Shown here: in pieces, positions 12,438 to 24,487 of the stretch
Layout: each line of letters starts with the position of its first letter
How positions within the stretch are numbered: the first letter of the stretch is position 1
Origin: Gavia stellata
Taxonomy: Eukaryota > Chordata > Aves > Gaviiformes > Gaviidae
Assembly (NCBI RefSeq): GCF_030936135.1
Contig: NC_082595.1
Coordinates: 76,914,135 to 76,978,134, forward strand
Reading direction: 5' to 3'
DNA: 64,000 bases
The notes under the pieces: generated by a model
Seen by the model: the letters and a program-made list of their open reading frames with translations, nothing else
The model's database searches: none
Told to the model about the DNA's origin: nothing
Made by a program: the position numbers and the translations under genes

Positions 12438-15400
12438 TTTTTTTTGTCTGACACAGTACAAATTTTGAAACCCTGGCATTTTCACAGGATGTAAGTATTA
12501 ATTTGAAGCCCATTCTGATACATTCAAATGCTGCACACTGTTAAGCAAAGGATGTGTGTGTAATGGTGTGAGAGGAGAGCCAGGTAAAGCTCTGAGATGC
12601 ATGTCTTGACCCTTGCCTTAGGGTGCAGACCAGAAGACCAAAAAGCACCTTCAACTCAAAGCCAGATTTCATTAAAATATAAACCAAAATAATTAACCTT
12701 TTAAAGAGAGAAAAACTTAGAGTGACTAAATAAGACAGAGCAGTAATAAAATTGTATATAAACAAATCTCCTCCATCCATCCTATAGGCAAGTTCTTGCT
12801 TCTCTGCTTGGTTACTGTGACTGGTTTTGATTTGCAGCCAGCTCCCTCTGATCCCTAAAAAGTTTCTCTCTGCCACTGTGGGGGCTGAGTTATGGGTGAG
12901 TCAGGTCCCTGCTCCTTTCAGTACTATCTCCATGGGCTGCAGCTCCTGCCTTCTTGCCAGGACTCTGTCACCCACAGACACTTTTTCCTCCCCTGGGGCC
13001 AGTGACCATCTCCCAACCCTCTGGGGGCACCACCTGAGCCCACCACTCTCTGCTGAAAGGCACATCACATTACAGGCAATCTGAGAACAAATTGTCCAGC
13101 ACATGTACCACAATCTGTTTTTATTTAGTCTTAGAATCTGGTATTTGGATCACAGAGCTATACTGCTTGGCAAGATGACAGCTTTCTGATTTAGTGAGTA
13201 GAAAATTATAATTTATTTGACTATATGAGAGGAATGTTGTTTCCTCTTTATGAATCCATTGCCAATATTAATTACCTTTTTCTCTGTATGAGGTTTTTTT
13301 TCTCTCTCTCTAAGAAACTCTTCTGATAAAATCTTTTGGAAGTTTAAAAACTTTATTTAAGCTGTGCTCAAAGTATTTAACAGCTTTTACATCGGCATGA
13401 TAAATTTTGACTTTTTAGTGGGTACCATTTTTATAGCAGCAAATTAAGGAAAAAGTTTAAAAGCTGTCACCTCCAAAGGAGAAACAATTTCAATTTTCTT
13501 CAAAATAGCAGAAAGAAAATTGCCTGAACCAAGAAAAATAGTGTAGATGTATACTGATGAGGATACTGGCAGCATGGAAGTGATGAGAGCAATGATGAGC
13601 ACCAGTGTTCTGCTCATGGAAGGAGACAGAGAGGTCTCCCTGAAGTAAAGACTCACCACATGTGACATCCAGGAAGATGTATTGAATCAATGTGGTCTAG
13701 GCGCAGTTCAGGCCACTTAACTACAAATAGTTAATTAAAATAAAAGCAATTTTTGCTGAAGAAATTGGTTACACATATTAAAAATGTTTGCTTGTAGCAA
13801 TTAGCTGTAACTCTTGTTCAGTACACAGATTAGAGCCAATACCATTATGCATAGGCATCCTTAGTGAGACACTGTACATGCAGTATGTTTAAATTTACAA
13901 AAAGAAAAGAAGAATGTTTCCATGACATTATTCGCCTAAGTAAATTTAAACATCTGAGTGGAAAATACAGTCCCAGATTGGGAACATATTTGTGCAGTCA
14001 CCAAAATTACTTGCAAAATCAAGTGTTCATTCACACAGATTTCCATTATAAAGGAAAATGATGGTATTTCTACATAGAAACAAGCTCACTTAAATTTCCT
14101 GTCTGAAGATGAGATTTGCATAGCTAAAAGTAGGAATGTGATAGATGCAGAACTCAGTCTTCATTAACCTCTTGCTCAATGAATGGACAAACCTTTTGTG
14201 TTTTCTGAGAATATCTCTGGAATATCTCAGCGGATGCAGTATTAGTTGTATAAGGTACCACTATTACTTTCAAATAGATTATGAAAAAAGACATTAGAGT
14301 ATGAAAACAGCCATAAATCATAACAATTTGGTTATGTCACTGTTTTCAAAACGAGTCATTCAAAAAGAAAATGTTGTGTAGCAAGTCCAAATAATTAAAA
14401 GGTGTATAAAATGGACATATGGTGCTAAAACCTCAAGATAAATATAGATAAGAGATCCAGGAAGAAAATATGGAAAAAATAATTGAAAAAGAGCTATCTG
14501 TACAGCCATCTGGCTAAAAGCATTAGTCATGTTTAGACTACATTCAGTATTGGCTTGAGCGAACAGCTAACCTGTGCTCTAGAGAGAAAGCAAAGCAAGC
14601 ATGTTGTAATTGAGTAAAATGGCACATGGGGATAGATTAGAGAAGCTTCCACTTTTGTTGCACTTAATCCTGTCAAGAGATCCATGGTGACAATAACATT
14701 AATAAACAAGTAGCAGACTTCCTAAAAATCATGTTCTTTACTGGACTTCCTTCTAGTGGCCTTCTATCATGATAATCTCTTTTTCTTCAGGAAGTCTTCT
14801 GAATAAATGAAATATTTATTCAGAACGGTACTCTGTTAGAATAAAAAATGAAAGTTGATTTAAATTGTCTTTCTATACATACAGAGAAAATCTACACATT
14901 CAGGTGGAAAGGATTTAATTACTAAAAGAAGGAACTGAAGCCACAGATTTTAAAAAAAAAATCTGTATAATCAGTTAAAACCTCAAAATCCTTAAATTGC
15001 TAGAGAAATTTTGTTCTCTCTCTGATTCCCTGTTTTAATAATTTTAAAGCCAGAAAGTTCCCTTTAGGCTTTCTAGCATTGGCATATCACTCCAGGCTTT
15101 ATGTGAGACCCTGATGTTCTGTGGGTAGTGTCAAAACCAAAATACGTCCACATTCCTGGCTGCTTCTGAGCCTGGACTTGCCATCTGCATTTGACATTTG
15201 CCTATGACTTTATGGCACATCTACTCAATGCAGTGTATTGCCACAGAAAGATCACCAGGCACTTCTGAATACCAGTGTCAAGCAGAGGTGCTTGTTCAGA
15301 TCCCGTGATCAGCCACATTGGTGCTTTTTCAGAAGGACTAATTCATAAGGTGGAGTGGCTACTGTGCTTCTGCTTTATAGACTAAGCTCAGGTATCTGTG

Positions 15401-17676
15401 TGTAGCACTGCATTGGGCAATGTAGATTTCTACTGTCAGTGGGGAGAGATAGGTGCTTCCCAAAGGCAATGCACATTATCTGTCTTCATGCTTATCTCAA
15501 GATGGGTTGAATCAGCCTCTCAAAGACTGTGCTTCAGTCTCGGTCCTCCAGGACCTTTCCAAAGCTTAGGAAAGCTTATCCCATTTGAAAGGAAGGGAAA
15601 TGATCTGCAGAAAATTATTCATTGCTTAGGATGAGTTGGAGTAGAGCCCTTTGTAATGAGATGCTCTGGCAATTCAAAATGGGAAAAAGTGGTAATTGGA
15701 CAGGAACACAGCAGAGACCTATAGAGATCAGCATACTGGGGTGACACAGTTTGGCCAGTTAAACAAGGAGTATGGACAATTGTTACCCCTTGTAAAAATG
15801 ACATAGGATTCTAGAGGTAAACCGAAGGAAAAGTGTGATCTAATGTTTTAATTTGCTACTTAACAATTTGATTTGTATTTAATCTGACAACCCATTCTAT
15901 TAGTCTTTAAGACTCTTCAAACTGATGGCTTATAATCATTAAAGAAACTTTGTTTAAATGAATAAATATGTCGAAGTACTTTAATACCAAATCAACACTA
16001 AAGCATGAAGGGTCATTGTTTTATAGGGTGTTTGATATATGCCAGTGTGCTTTAACAGTTCTCCGATAAATGAAGAAAAATGAGAGGCCCATGTAACAAT
16101 TGAGGGGTCCCAAAGAAAGTCTCACCTAAATATCAGAAGTGTTTTTCTTCCAAACAAGATTGCTGTAACTGAAAACATCAGTAGTACTGAGATTTCCCAT
16201 ATGGATATATTGTTCTAAAAGATCAACATAACACCATGTGGCCTCCCTTCTAATGACTGCACAAATGACTTGCAGAGGGGAAGCTTATCCTCTGAATGTG
16301 CTAAGTTTCCACAATGCCTACATTTTTTGCTATTGAGAAATGAATCAAAAGCATTAAATTTTCAAAAGCATTTATTCTCATTCAAATACAATGTTAATGT
16401 CTGATAAATATATATTTTTATTAGAATAATTCTAATCTCTTGAATTTGTACTTTGTGAATTGGTTATGGAGATAATTAAAACCATAATTATATGTCCTTT
16501 AAAGCCTCATGACCACGGGGCTCAGTGAGGGTGAGTATGCTAGAAGGGAGATCATGTCTTCTTACCTATTTAGCAGTCTTCTGAAATGCCAGGAAAATAT
16601 TTTACAGGAGAAGGAAAATTGACATTATTTATTTAGATTTTGCAACTGCCTTTGAAAAAATCCTCACATCGAATGGATAAAGAAATTCAGCAGGATCAAG
16701 GTGAGAGGCAATTTGTTGCCATGGACTAGAAGCAGACTAGGAGTGAAAAAAAGGTGACTGCCGAGGTACAGCAAATATATTCATAAGGTTTGTGCAATTA
16801 TATATGTGTAGCAGTGTTCTGGGGAGGGTGATAAACAGCAAGATAGCAAAATTATATAGGTCAAGCAAACCCAGGCAAAGCTAGAAGGACTAACATGGGG
16901 AAATAGGCAGTGTAGTGAGGTGGCAATATGAAATTCAATACTACCATAAATCTGGATGCAGTCCTAAATTACTAATCACAGCTCTCTAAGGTTCACTGCT
17001 TAACAGAGATGAAAATCAGAAAGTAAATATTAGGCTACAAAAGGCTGGTGTGAAGAATAAAAAGAAAAAGAACATAAGCCCATTTATAAATCAAGATACA
17101 TCTGCTGTGCTAGGAATACTGTCCTCAGGTTAGCCTGTCTCAAAATATAGTCTTTCTAAGGGTGCAGATGGGAGTAATAAGAAAGATTAGGAAGAGACTG
17201 AGAAGTCTGTACTAAAAAAGATGAGAACTGGAACTCTGTGCTCTACAGAGACCTCCTAACCTACCTTGTCTTATCCAAGTGAAGACTGGTGGTGAAGAAG
17301 ATAAAAGGAATTTAATCTTACAAATAAGTGTGCTTCTCCCTTTCACGTTTCTGACACAGATTTTGGAGGAGGAGGAAGAGGAATATGCTTTTTAAACAAG
17401 AAAAGCAATCGTAGGCAAAATAAACATATAAATCTTAAATCCAGACTCATAAGGAAATCAGAATTTTTTGATATACAAGGTGGCATTTTTCCTTCTGAAG
17501 AACACTTAATCATTGTCCATATAGTAGTAAGCACCATGCAGAAGCAGCATCAAGTGTAAAATACATTAAGTCCCCATTAGGACTTGCCTGTGAAGTAGCT
17601 GCCTATTTGGGGAATTCCCTGAAGGTGGAGAGGGTGAAGAAACCAAACTTGCACCATGCGAAAGTATCATGGCAGG
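12438..17676. other. Noncoding stretch with a GC-richer pocket
   Basis: About 12,830-13,085 is richer in G+C than its surroundings and has CT/CCC-rich content, but no family or coding signal was recognised. The remainder is AT-rich with nothing seen. Confidence 0.6.
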
Positions 17677-18386
17677 TGTGACGGAGAGGAAGACTTCACT
17701 TGCAGGTTCAAATTAACAAATTATTTGCAGGTTTTTATGGATACAATGGAGGAATGCACTATTGCAATTAAATACACAATTCACAAGTGCGCTAGATAGT
17801 AATACCTTAAAAAGAGTGCACTAATCATGATCTGAAAGCATGCCAAATACCATATGTATGTTCCTTAATCACTTACCCTCTCTCTCAGGTAAGGCCTCTC
17901 AATCCCTGGGAAGTTACCTTGCACAGTGACCTGGACAAGGGGGAAAGAATCTCCTACAGGCCAGCTGTATCCTTGGAAAAAAGATTCTCCCCATTTTTCT
18001 GCCCAAACCTTTACGGGTTTTTATTCCCTGATTTGATGGGTGGGGGCAGGCTTATGCACGAATGTTTATCTCTGGTGCCTTGATGGCTCGGCTCCTTTGT
18101 ATGGTAATTTAGTGATGTCTAGCACACAAAGTTACTGAATAGTGGTGGAATGGTACTCAGGGCATTTTGTTTGTTAAGGGATCATTCAGGGCTCCATTCG
18201 GGTTTCAGCAGTGTTCAGGCAACCCCGGGCTAGGCCATTTCCGCAGCTCCCCCCAGGTCATCTCTGCTTAGGTAAGAATTTGTCAAGGTGAGACAAAGCT
18301 GAGTCACAGAATCACAACTCCCTGCATCTCGCCTGTGTGCTCCAAAACCGGTTCAGCCGGGTGATCCCATACAGCAGGGACCCACA
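17677..18386 (-). mobile_element. Candidate solo LTR of an endogenous retrovirus
   Basis: Read on the minus strand the block begins TGTGGGTCCC and ends CTCCGTCACA, so it has TG...CA ends with a 4-bp TGTG/CACA inverted repeat, as LTRs do, and is about 710 bp, a plausible LTR length. Inside is a TATA/poly(A)-like GGGAATAAAAACCC following ATCAAATCA. No obvious 4-6 bp target duplication was seen, and no gag, pol or env remnant adjoins it. I cannot name a family. It could be unrelated unique DNA. Confidence 0.4.
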
Positions 18387-18392
18387 GATAGT

Positions 18393-18920
18393 AATCACAG
18401 AATCACAGAATCACAGAATTACTAAGGTTGGAAAAGGCCTGTAAGATCATCAAGTCCAACCATCAACCCAACACCACCATGCCCACTAAACCATGTCCCG
18501 CAATGCCACTTCCACACGTTCCTTGAACACCTCCAGTGATGGTGACTCCACCACCTCCCTGGGCAGCCTGTTCCACTGTTTCACCACTCTCTCAGTAAAG
18601 AACTTTTTCCTAATTTCCAGCCTGAACCTCCCGTGGTGCAACTTGAGGCCATTTCCTCTTGTGCTGTCGCTAGTCACTTGGGAGAAGAGACCAACACCCA
18701 CCTCTCTGCAACCCCCTTTCAGGTAATTGTAGAGAGCGATAAGGTCTCCCCTCAGCCTCCTCTTCTCCAGACTGAACAACCCCAGTTCCCTCAGCCGCTC
18801 CTCACAAGACTTGTGCTCCAGACCCCTCACCAGCTTCATCACCTTTCTCTGGACATGCTCCAGCACCTCCATGTCCTTCTTGTAGTGAGGGGCCCAAAAC
18901 TGAACACAGGATTCGAGGTG
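18393..18920 (-). mobile_element. CR1 LINE 3' fragment with near-intact ORF2 C-terminus
   Basis: Three CACAGAAT octamers mark the element's 3' end. The minus strand then keeps one open frame (18,486-19,019, 177 codons). It reads [80 protein letters not shown] and [20 protein letters not shown], the typical CR1 ORF2 C-terminus. Similarity stops near 18,920 by 5' truncation, and the last ~33 codons of the frame are flanking DNA read in phase. It is the best-preserved LINE here and probably the youngest. Confidence 0.95.
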
Positions 18921-21900
18921 ACATGAAAGGTTGTACTCTGCCACTTTTACACAGTGCTGATCTTGTATATTTTGGCTAGATCTTGTGTCCCCCATGAACT
19001 TCCTAATACTGGCATACACACTATTTCCTGCCCCTAGGTCATGTCTCTGCCAGCATCCTGTAGAGAGTGTGACTAGCTGACAAACTCTTGAAGAAACGTA
19101 CAGGGCTGATTTCCTTTTTAATCTGTCTCCCTAAAACCTGCTGATATCTTCCAATCCACTACAGTTTAGTTTATCCTCACACTTGCACATTAAAAAAACC
19201 CCACCTCAATGTTTATTTTACTCAACCCCTTCTTGCTTGTTCCCTCCCCAGCTAGCATAAAGGTTAGGATGAGGTGATGTCTTTTTATACACATGGTCAT
19301 GTTCCTCGCATGAGGGGGACTCAGTCAAATGCAAGAGGTCTTGGGGAAGGCAGGTGCGTTAGGGTCCCTACCCTGGACGTCATGAGCTGGGAAGGCACCC
19401 ATTGGCTGAAAATCTCTTTGGTCGCTATGGTATGATATCTTGACACCTAACTCCTCCATTTAGGAGGAACAAATCCAGGCTTTAGTCCTTATTTTCTGAC
19501 CCAAACATCATAAAATTCTTCAGTGGAAAATGAAGCTTCCCCTAAACCCAAACCCAGCTGCATTTGTGAAGAGCTTTGGGATCACTCTAAACTAAAGCCG
19601 CTTACCCAAATCTTGTTCATTTTACACTCATTTTATAGTGCAAGGAAAGTCAAATGAAATACATTCATTTTCCCAGATAAAACTTCCCAGCCTTACCTCT
19701 CCCCATTTCCACTATGTCTACTTTAATTCTCGAATAGTTAAAACAGCCTCCCCTTTTCCAGAAGAGCAGTTCTCCCCAGCCTGAGTCCACAGATTCAGAT
19801 TACAAAATTAACTGGGAAGAGGATGGTGTAAATGACATGGCAAATATACTAAGTGCATTAACGCTAGGAATGACTAGAAAACTAGTGACATTTTTATGCT
19901 ACATCCCTTCTGTGCTTCATTTTCTACTGCTGCGTTCTGCTGCTAACCTTTGTCCTGTGCTGCTCAGAAAGTGCCCATATTATCTGAGTAAGGCTCCAAG
20001 CCTTAATAATTTAGCTTATTGGTTTGAGCTGGCACAAAATGTGGCAAAACTGATGGCAGAAATAAGACCAAAATAGATTTGATGGAATTAATGGAGCTCT
20101 TGTGGGCAGAAGTTGGCTTAATGCACTAAAGATTTTTTTCCTAGCTTGACAGTGAAATGCAGGACTGTATCTACAGGGGATGGAGTTAACAGGGACTGAT
20201 AAATCAATGTAATGCAATAGCTAAAACCACAGCTACATGGGGAAGAGCCCAGAGAGAGCCAGGGCTGTGTAACACTCAGGCAGTGCTGCTGGAGGTGCTC
20301 TGCTTAGGGAGGGTGATGAAATAGGCAGAGGCAAGTGTGCCCGTAAGCAGCCATCTGCTGCAAGCCACTGAAAACATGCTCTTTTATTCCCACTGGACCA
20401 CGGGACAGAACAGGACTGAGGTACCCAGCCCCTGTCCCTTGGATCGACTGCCCCATAGGTGTGGTGCATGCGGCATTTGCCTTTCTGTGAGCCACAGCCA
20501 CAAGGGACGTGGGGACAAGGGCGAGCTGCAGGCTTCTGAAGCTCCCAGGTGGAATCGGTGATCTCAGGCATCTTATGGTCCCATGAAAATGTGGGGAAGG
20601 CCTCTGGATCTGTCAGATTTTGCTCGTGATCAAGGCAGGAGCAACACATGACTCCATTCTCTTTGGGAGAAATTTTTTTGAGAGGGGGAAGACTGACTTC
20701 ATTTCTGAGGGAAGTGCCAGGTTGTCTTGTGGGAACTCCTAAACACAAGGTTGGCCTGTCCGAGTACAGCTTGATGTCCAGGTTGCAAGTTCATCGAAAT
20801 AAAACCAAAAGTCTTCAGTTCTTACATAGTTTTATAAGTGAACCTGTCCCACATGCAGATTACCCTGCAGAGAGATTTCCCTCTTACCTTCTTCCCCTGG
20901 GTAGCAGAAGCAAGAAATAGTGTTTCTAGCTCTAAGGAGCTGCAACACATTTCACTAGTTTCAATTGTGACTCCCTGAGCTGCAGCTCCAGGATGGCCAG
21001 TACCCAGCCTCCAACTTCTGGGTGACCCTGCACAGCTTTGGAGCCATACCAAAGAGGCTCAGGGGTGTTTTTTCAGGGAATAGTGAAATCCTCCTGCATG
21101 TGAGCAGTGAGCTAAGAGAAGAAAGGTGGGCTTTGAAGGAGGCAGTTCTATAGATCTACCCCTTCATAAATCATGCTTTCAGCATCTTTTATTCACCATA
21201 ACTGTCAAAGTAAAAAGGAAAGAGAATCATATAATTTGGCCTTCAGACTGAGAATCTTGAGCAAATTCACCTTGGTAAAATGCCCCATCCACGCTGTGGC
21301 ACAACACATCAGCAGGCTGGCTGGAAGGACTGGCCAGTATGGCTGAACAGGCAGTTTGAAAGCCAGAACATCAAGTGCCCTCTGTTTTGCTGCTCTTGAC
21401 TACCCTTGTCTTATTTTCCTCTCTAAGCAACAGTTATGCAGGTCTGACTAAACACCATGGAAACTCTCTTCCTGAGGTTTTCCCCAGTGTTCGGAACAGT
21501 TTGCTGTACAACACACTATCTCTAATTGCTGGCAAGGAAAATTAATTTGAGCAACAAAAAAACCTAAATCAAATTTCAGAGGGTAATTAAAAGAGTCAGA
21601 ATACTCAAGTGAAAACCTTCCTTTTTATTTTTATTTTCAGTGGAGATAGAAAGTAGGGAGGAGATTCTCCTATGTATTTTAATTATGAAATAATGTTAGA
21701 AATGAGACCTTAAAGGATGCTGCTGGGGGAAAAAAAAAAAAAAAAGCAAAGCAGATTTAAAAAGTAAAGACTTTATGTTAACAGAAACCAAAACTACAAA
21801 ACACAAAACTTCCACTATAGAAAAGCTGGACTGGAGGAAGCAATGGTTTAATTGCTTCATTTTGATAATGAAGGTAGATCTTTCATATTTACCTATTCGT

Positions 21901-24040
21901 ACTGAGAAAATATTGTCCATCAAAAGCTGCAATTTCATATAGATGAAAACATGGCACAAACATGAGAGGTGTGTAAGGGATCAAGATTTGTTTTGTGAGG
22001 AAAGGGTGAGTGTAAAGAGCTTCTGCTTCTCAAGGAGAATGCAGGTCACCACCTACACAGAGGAAAAAGAAGTACAGCTGGGGTGCTAGAAAAAAGCTAG
22101 TAGCAGTGATTCTCATTTTATTCCTTTCCTTTTCCACAAGAGCCATATCTGATGTTAAAAGTCTGCCTAACAGATGTGGCAAACTACTGATGATGGAAAC
22201 ATTGTCCAGTGGAGTCAAGGAACACCAAAGATGAACACAAGCATTTATTGAACAAGAGGATAGATCAGAAAACAAAAACATCACTGTCCACACACACCCC
22301 TCCACCCCCCCAAAATGAGAAGAATTACAGGACTCGTGCCTAGGACAGAACACCTTTCGTTTGCTGCCTGAGCCTTCTGGCTATTTGAGTAAGTTGCACT
22401 CAATTGCTCCCCAATTTGACTGGCCCTCTGTTCCTTATGAAGAGAGTCCAGAGGGTAACAAAAGAGAATTTCCCCCTGCCAAGTCTATGACAAGGTCCCT
22501 TATGATTCATTACACTGTGCTTCAGTACAGGTCACAGCTGTGAGGTCACAGGCTGAGTCCGTACATGCAAAAACCAGGAAGATTAATTTTACTGCGTAAG
22601 AAACTCAAGGGCCAGTGTGATTCATCATCAATCACTATCGGTTCCTGTTTACACCAGAGCTTTAAAGAAACTTAGCAACAAACAAGGTACGATGTAGGAT
22701 GAGTTCCTGGACCCTGACAGTGAAATAAAAGATTCTGGGAAAGTTAAAAGACTTCAAAGGAAGAGGCTGAACCTCTGAGAAACCACTCGCAAAGTGACTT
22801 ACACAGCTGTCCCCAATTCGGCTGGAGAAGTGGTTTTGGCAGAAAGGTAGGACGTGGTCAGAGAAAAAAAGTGGTCTTAAGAATATGCCAATGGCAACTG
22901 CATTTGCTAACCAACAATTTCAAGCATATTTTGATGCCAAAATTGTTGAATGCTGCCTAAATCAAGGCATTCTGAGAATCAAAAATGCCCATGGCAAACA
23001 ATATTCATTGTAAGTACTCAATACCTGTGCAAATTAGGATACTTTTTCAGTAGCTGAATACCTAAAAATAGATTTAAGTACATATTCTTAGAAAAGCTCA
23101 CCAGTCTACATTTAGGTAGAACCTAATTCTGCCACTCTTAGTGGTGAGAGGTAGTAGCTGAATGCATGAGTGATCTTATTGAATAAATTTTGTTTTCAGT
23201 ATGAGTTACACTCTTAGGATCAAGTCCAAAGATATCACAAAAGAAATATCAACAAATAATTATTAAAGCAGAAGAGCATACAGAGGAGCATCCAAAGCTT
23301 GTGTATTTGTAAACTGACATTCACGACAAATGAAAATAAATCTAATCCAAGCCCAAAGGCAAAACTGGCTTTCTTATTGATACAACAAAAGCAATGACTA
23401 ACAAGCTGCTACTCTGGTCTTGCATTTATAGAACATATATCTCTGAAAGCTTGGCATCACCAAATTGCTCACAAAACACTGAAAAACAGAACTTGCCAAG
23501 CAACAGTTTGCTGGAGTGGGTTTGGTTTTTGGTTTTTTTTCTTTTCTGTGTTACTGATGAGGTAAGCCTACATCAATGACCCTGCTATCTTGTAATCCTA
23601 GATGTGTTACCAGGCAACCATTATATGCAACAGCACCTAGCTTGCCCCCTCTAAAAATAACCCAAACCTCCCAAATCCTTCCACTCCATGCACTAATGAA
23701 AGTGGCATCTTTCTACTGCTAAATGCTTACTCAGGTATTTTCCTTAAAAATTTCAGAGTGCCAAGTGCTGGTTATGCTTTCCTGAACATGCTGCTCTTCA
23801 GTTCACAAGGTGATCAGTTAACAGACTCTAGCTGCATATACTTATATTTTCATTCAACTATATACTTCAAATGAGGCTATATTTGGAAACTAAAGCCAAT
23901 TATTTAGAAGCTAGTAACAATGTCACCAAATGTAGTATGAGTCAAAAATGTATGAGATCTGGATTATACCCAAAAATTTATCACAAGCCAAATATACTTT
24001 TGTATCTTCAATACTATACAACTCTGAAATGGTAAATTGG
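18921..24040. other. Noncoding stretch with a GC-richer pocket
   Basis: About 20,230-21,060 has higher G+C and overlapping open frames on both strands (up to 171 codons on the minus strand), but the translations show no domain or family resemblance. It may be an unrecognised repeat or a noncoding exon. The remainder is AT-rich. Confidence 0.55.
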
Positions 24041-24487
24041 AATCATAGAACCATAGAATGGTTTGGGTTGGAAGGGACCTTTAAAGGTCATCTAGTCCAA
24101 CCCCCCTGCAATCAGCAGGGACCTCTTTCACTGCATCAGGTTGCTCAAAGCCCCACCCAACCTGACCTTGAACACTTCCAGGGATGGGGCATCTACAACT
24201 TCTCTGTGCAACCTGTTCCAGTGTCTCACCACCCTCATTGTAAAGAATTTCTTCCTTATATCTAATCTAAATCTACCCTCTTTTAGTTTAAATCGTTACC
24301 CCTTGTCCTATCACTACTGGCCCCAGTAAAAAGTCTCTCTCCATCTTTCTTACAAACCCCCTCTAAGAATTGACTGGCTGCAATGAGGTCTCCCCAGAGC
24401 CTTCCCTTCTCCAGGCTGAACAACCCAACTGACTCAGCCTTTCTTCCTAGGAGAGGTGTTCCAGCCCTGTGATCATTTTTGTGGCTG
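24041..24487 (-). mobile_element. CR1 LINE 3' fragment (same subfamily as the copy at 6 kb)
   Basis: It begins with AATCATAGAACCATAGAATGG (the 3' octamers) and GTTTGGGTTGGAAGGGACC. It then runs through the same blocks as the 5,951-6,382 copy, including the shared GGGACCTCTTTCACT and ATCTACAACTTCTCTGTGCAACC that I take as subfamily marks. It ends after GATCATTTTTGTGGC by 5' truncation. Minus-strand frames hold fragments such as SVGLFSLEKGRLWGDLIAAS and DRTRGND but no intact frame. Confidence 0.93.

Noticed and set aside
14943..14966. ACAGATTTT inverted repeat around an A-run
   Set aside because: Only nine bases per arm with A/T-rich content; expected by chance in 64 kb of AT-rich DNA.
18486..19019. 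177-codon minus-strand frame as a host gene
   Set aside because: Its sequence is the CR1 ORF2 C-terminus; it is annotated as a retrotransposon fragment.
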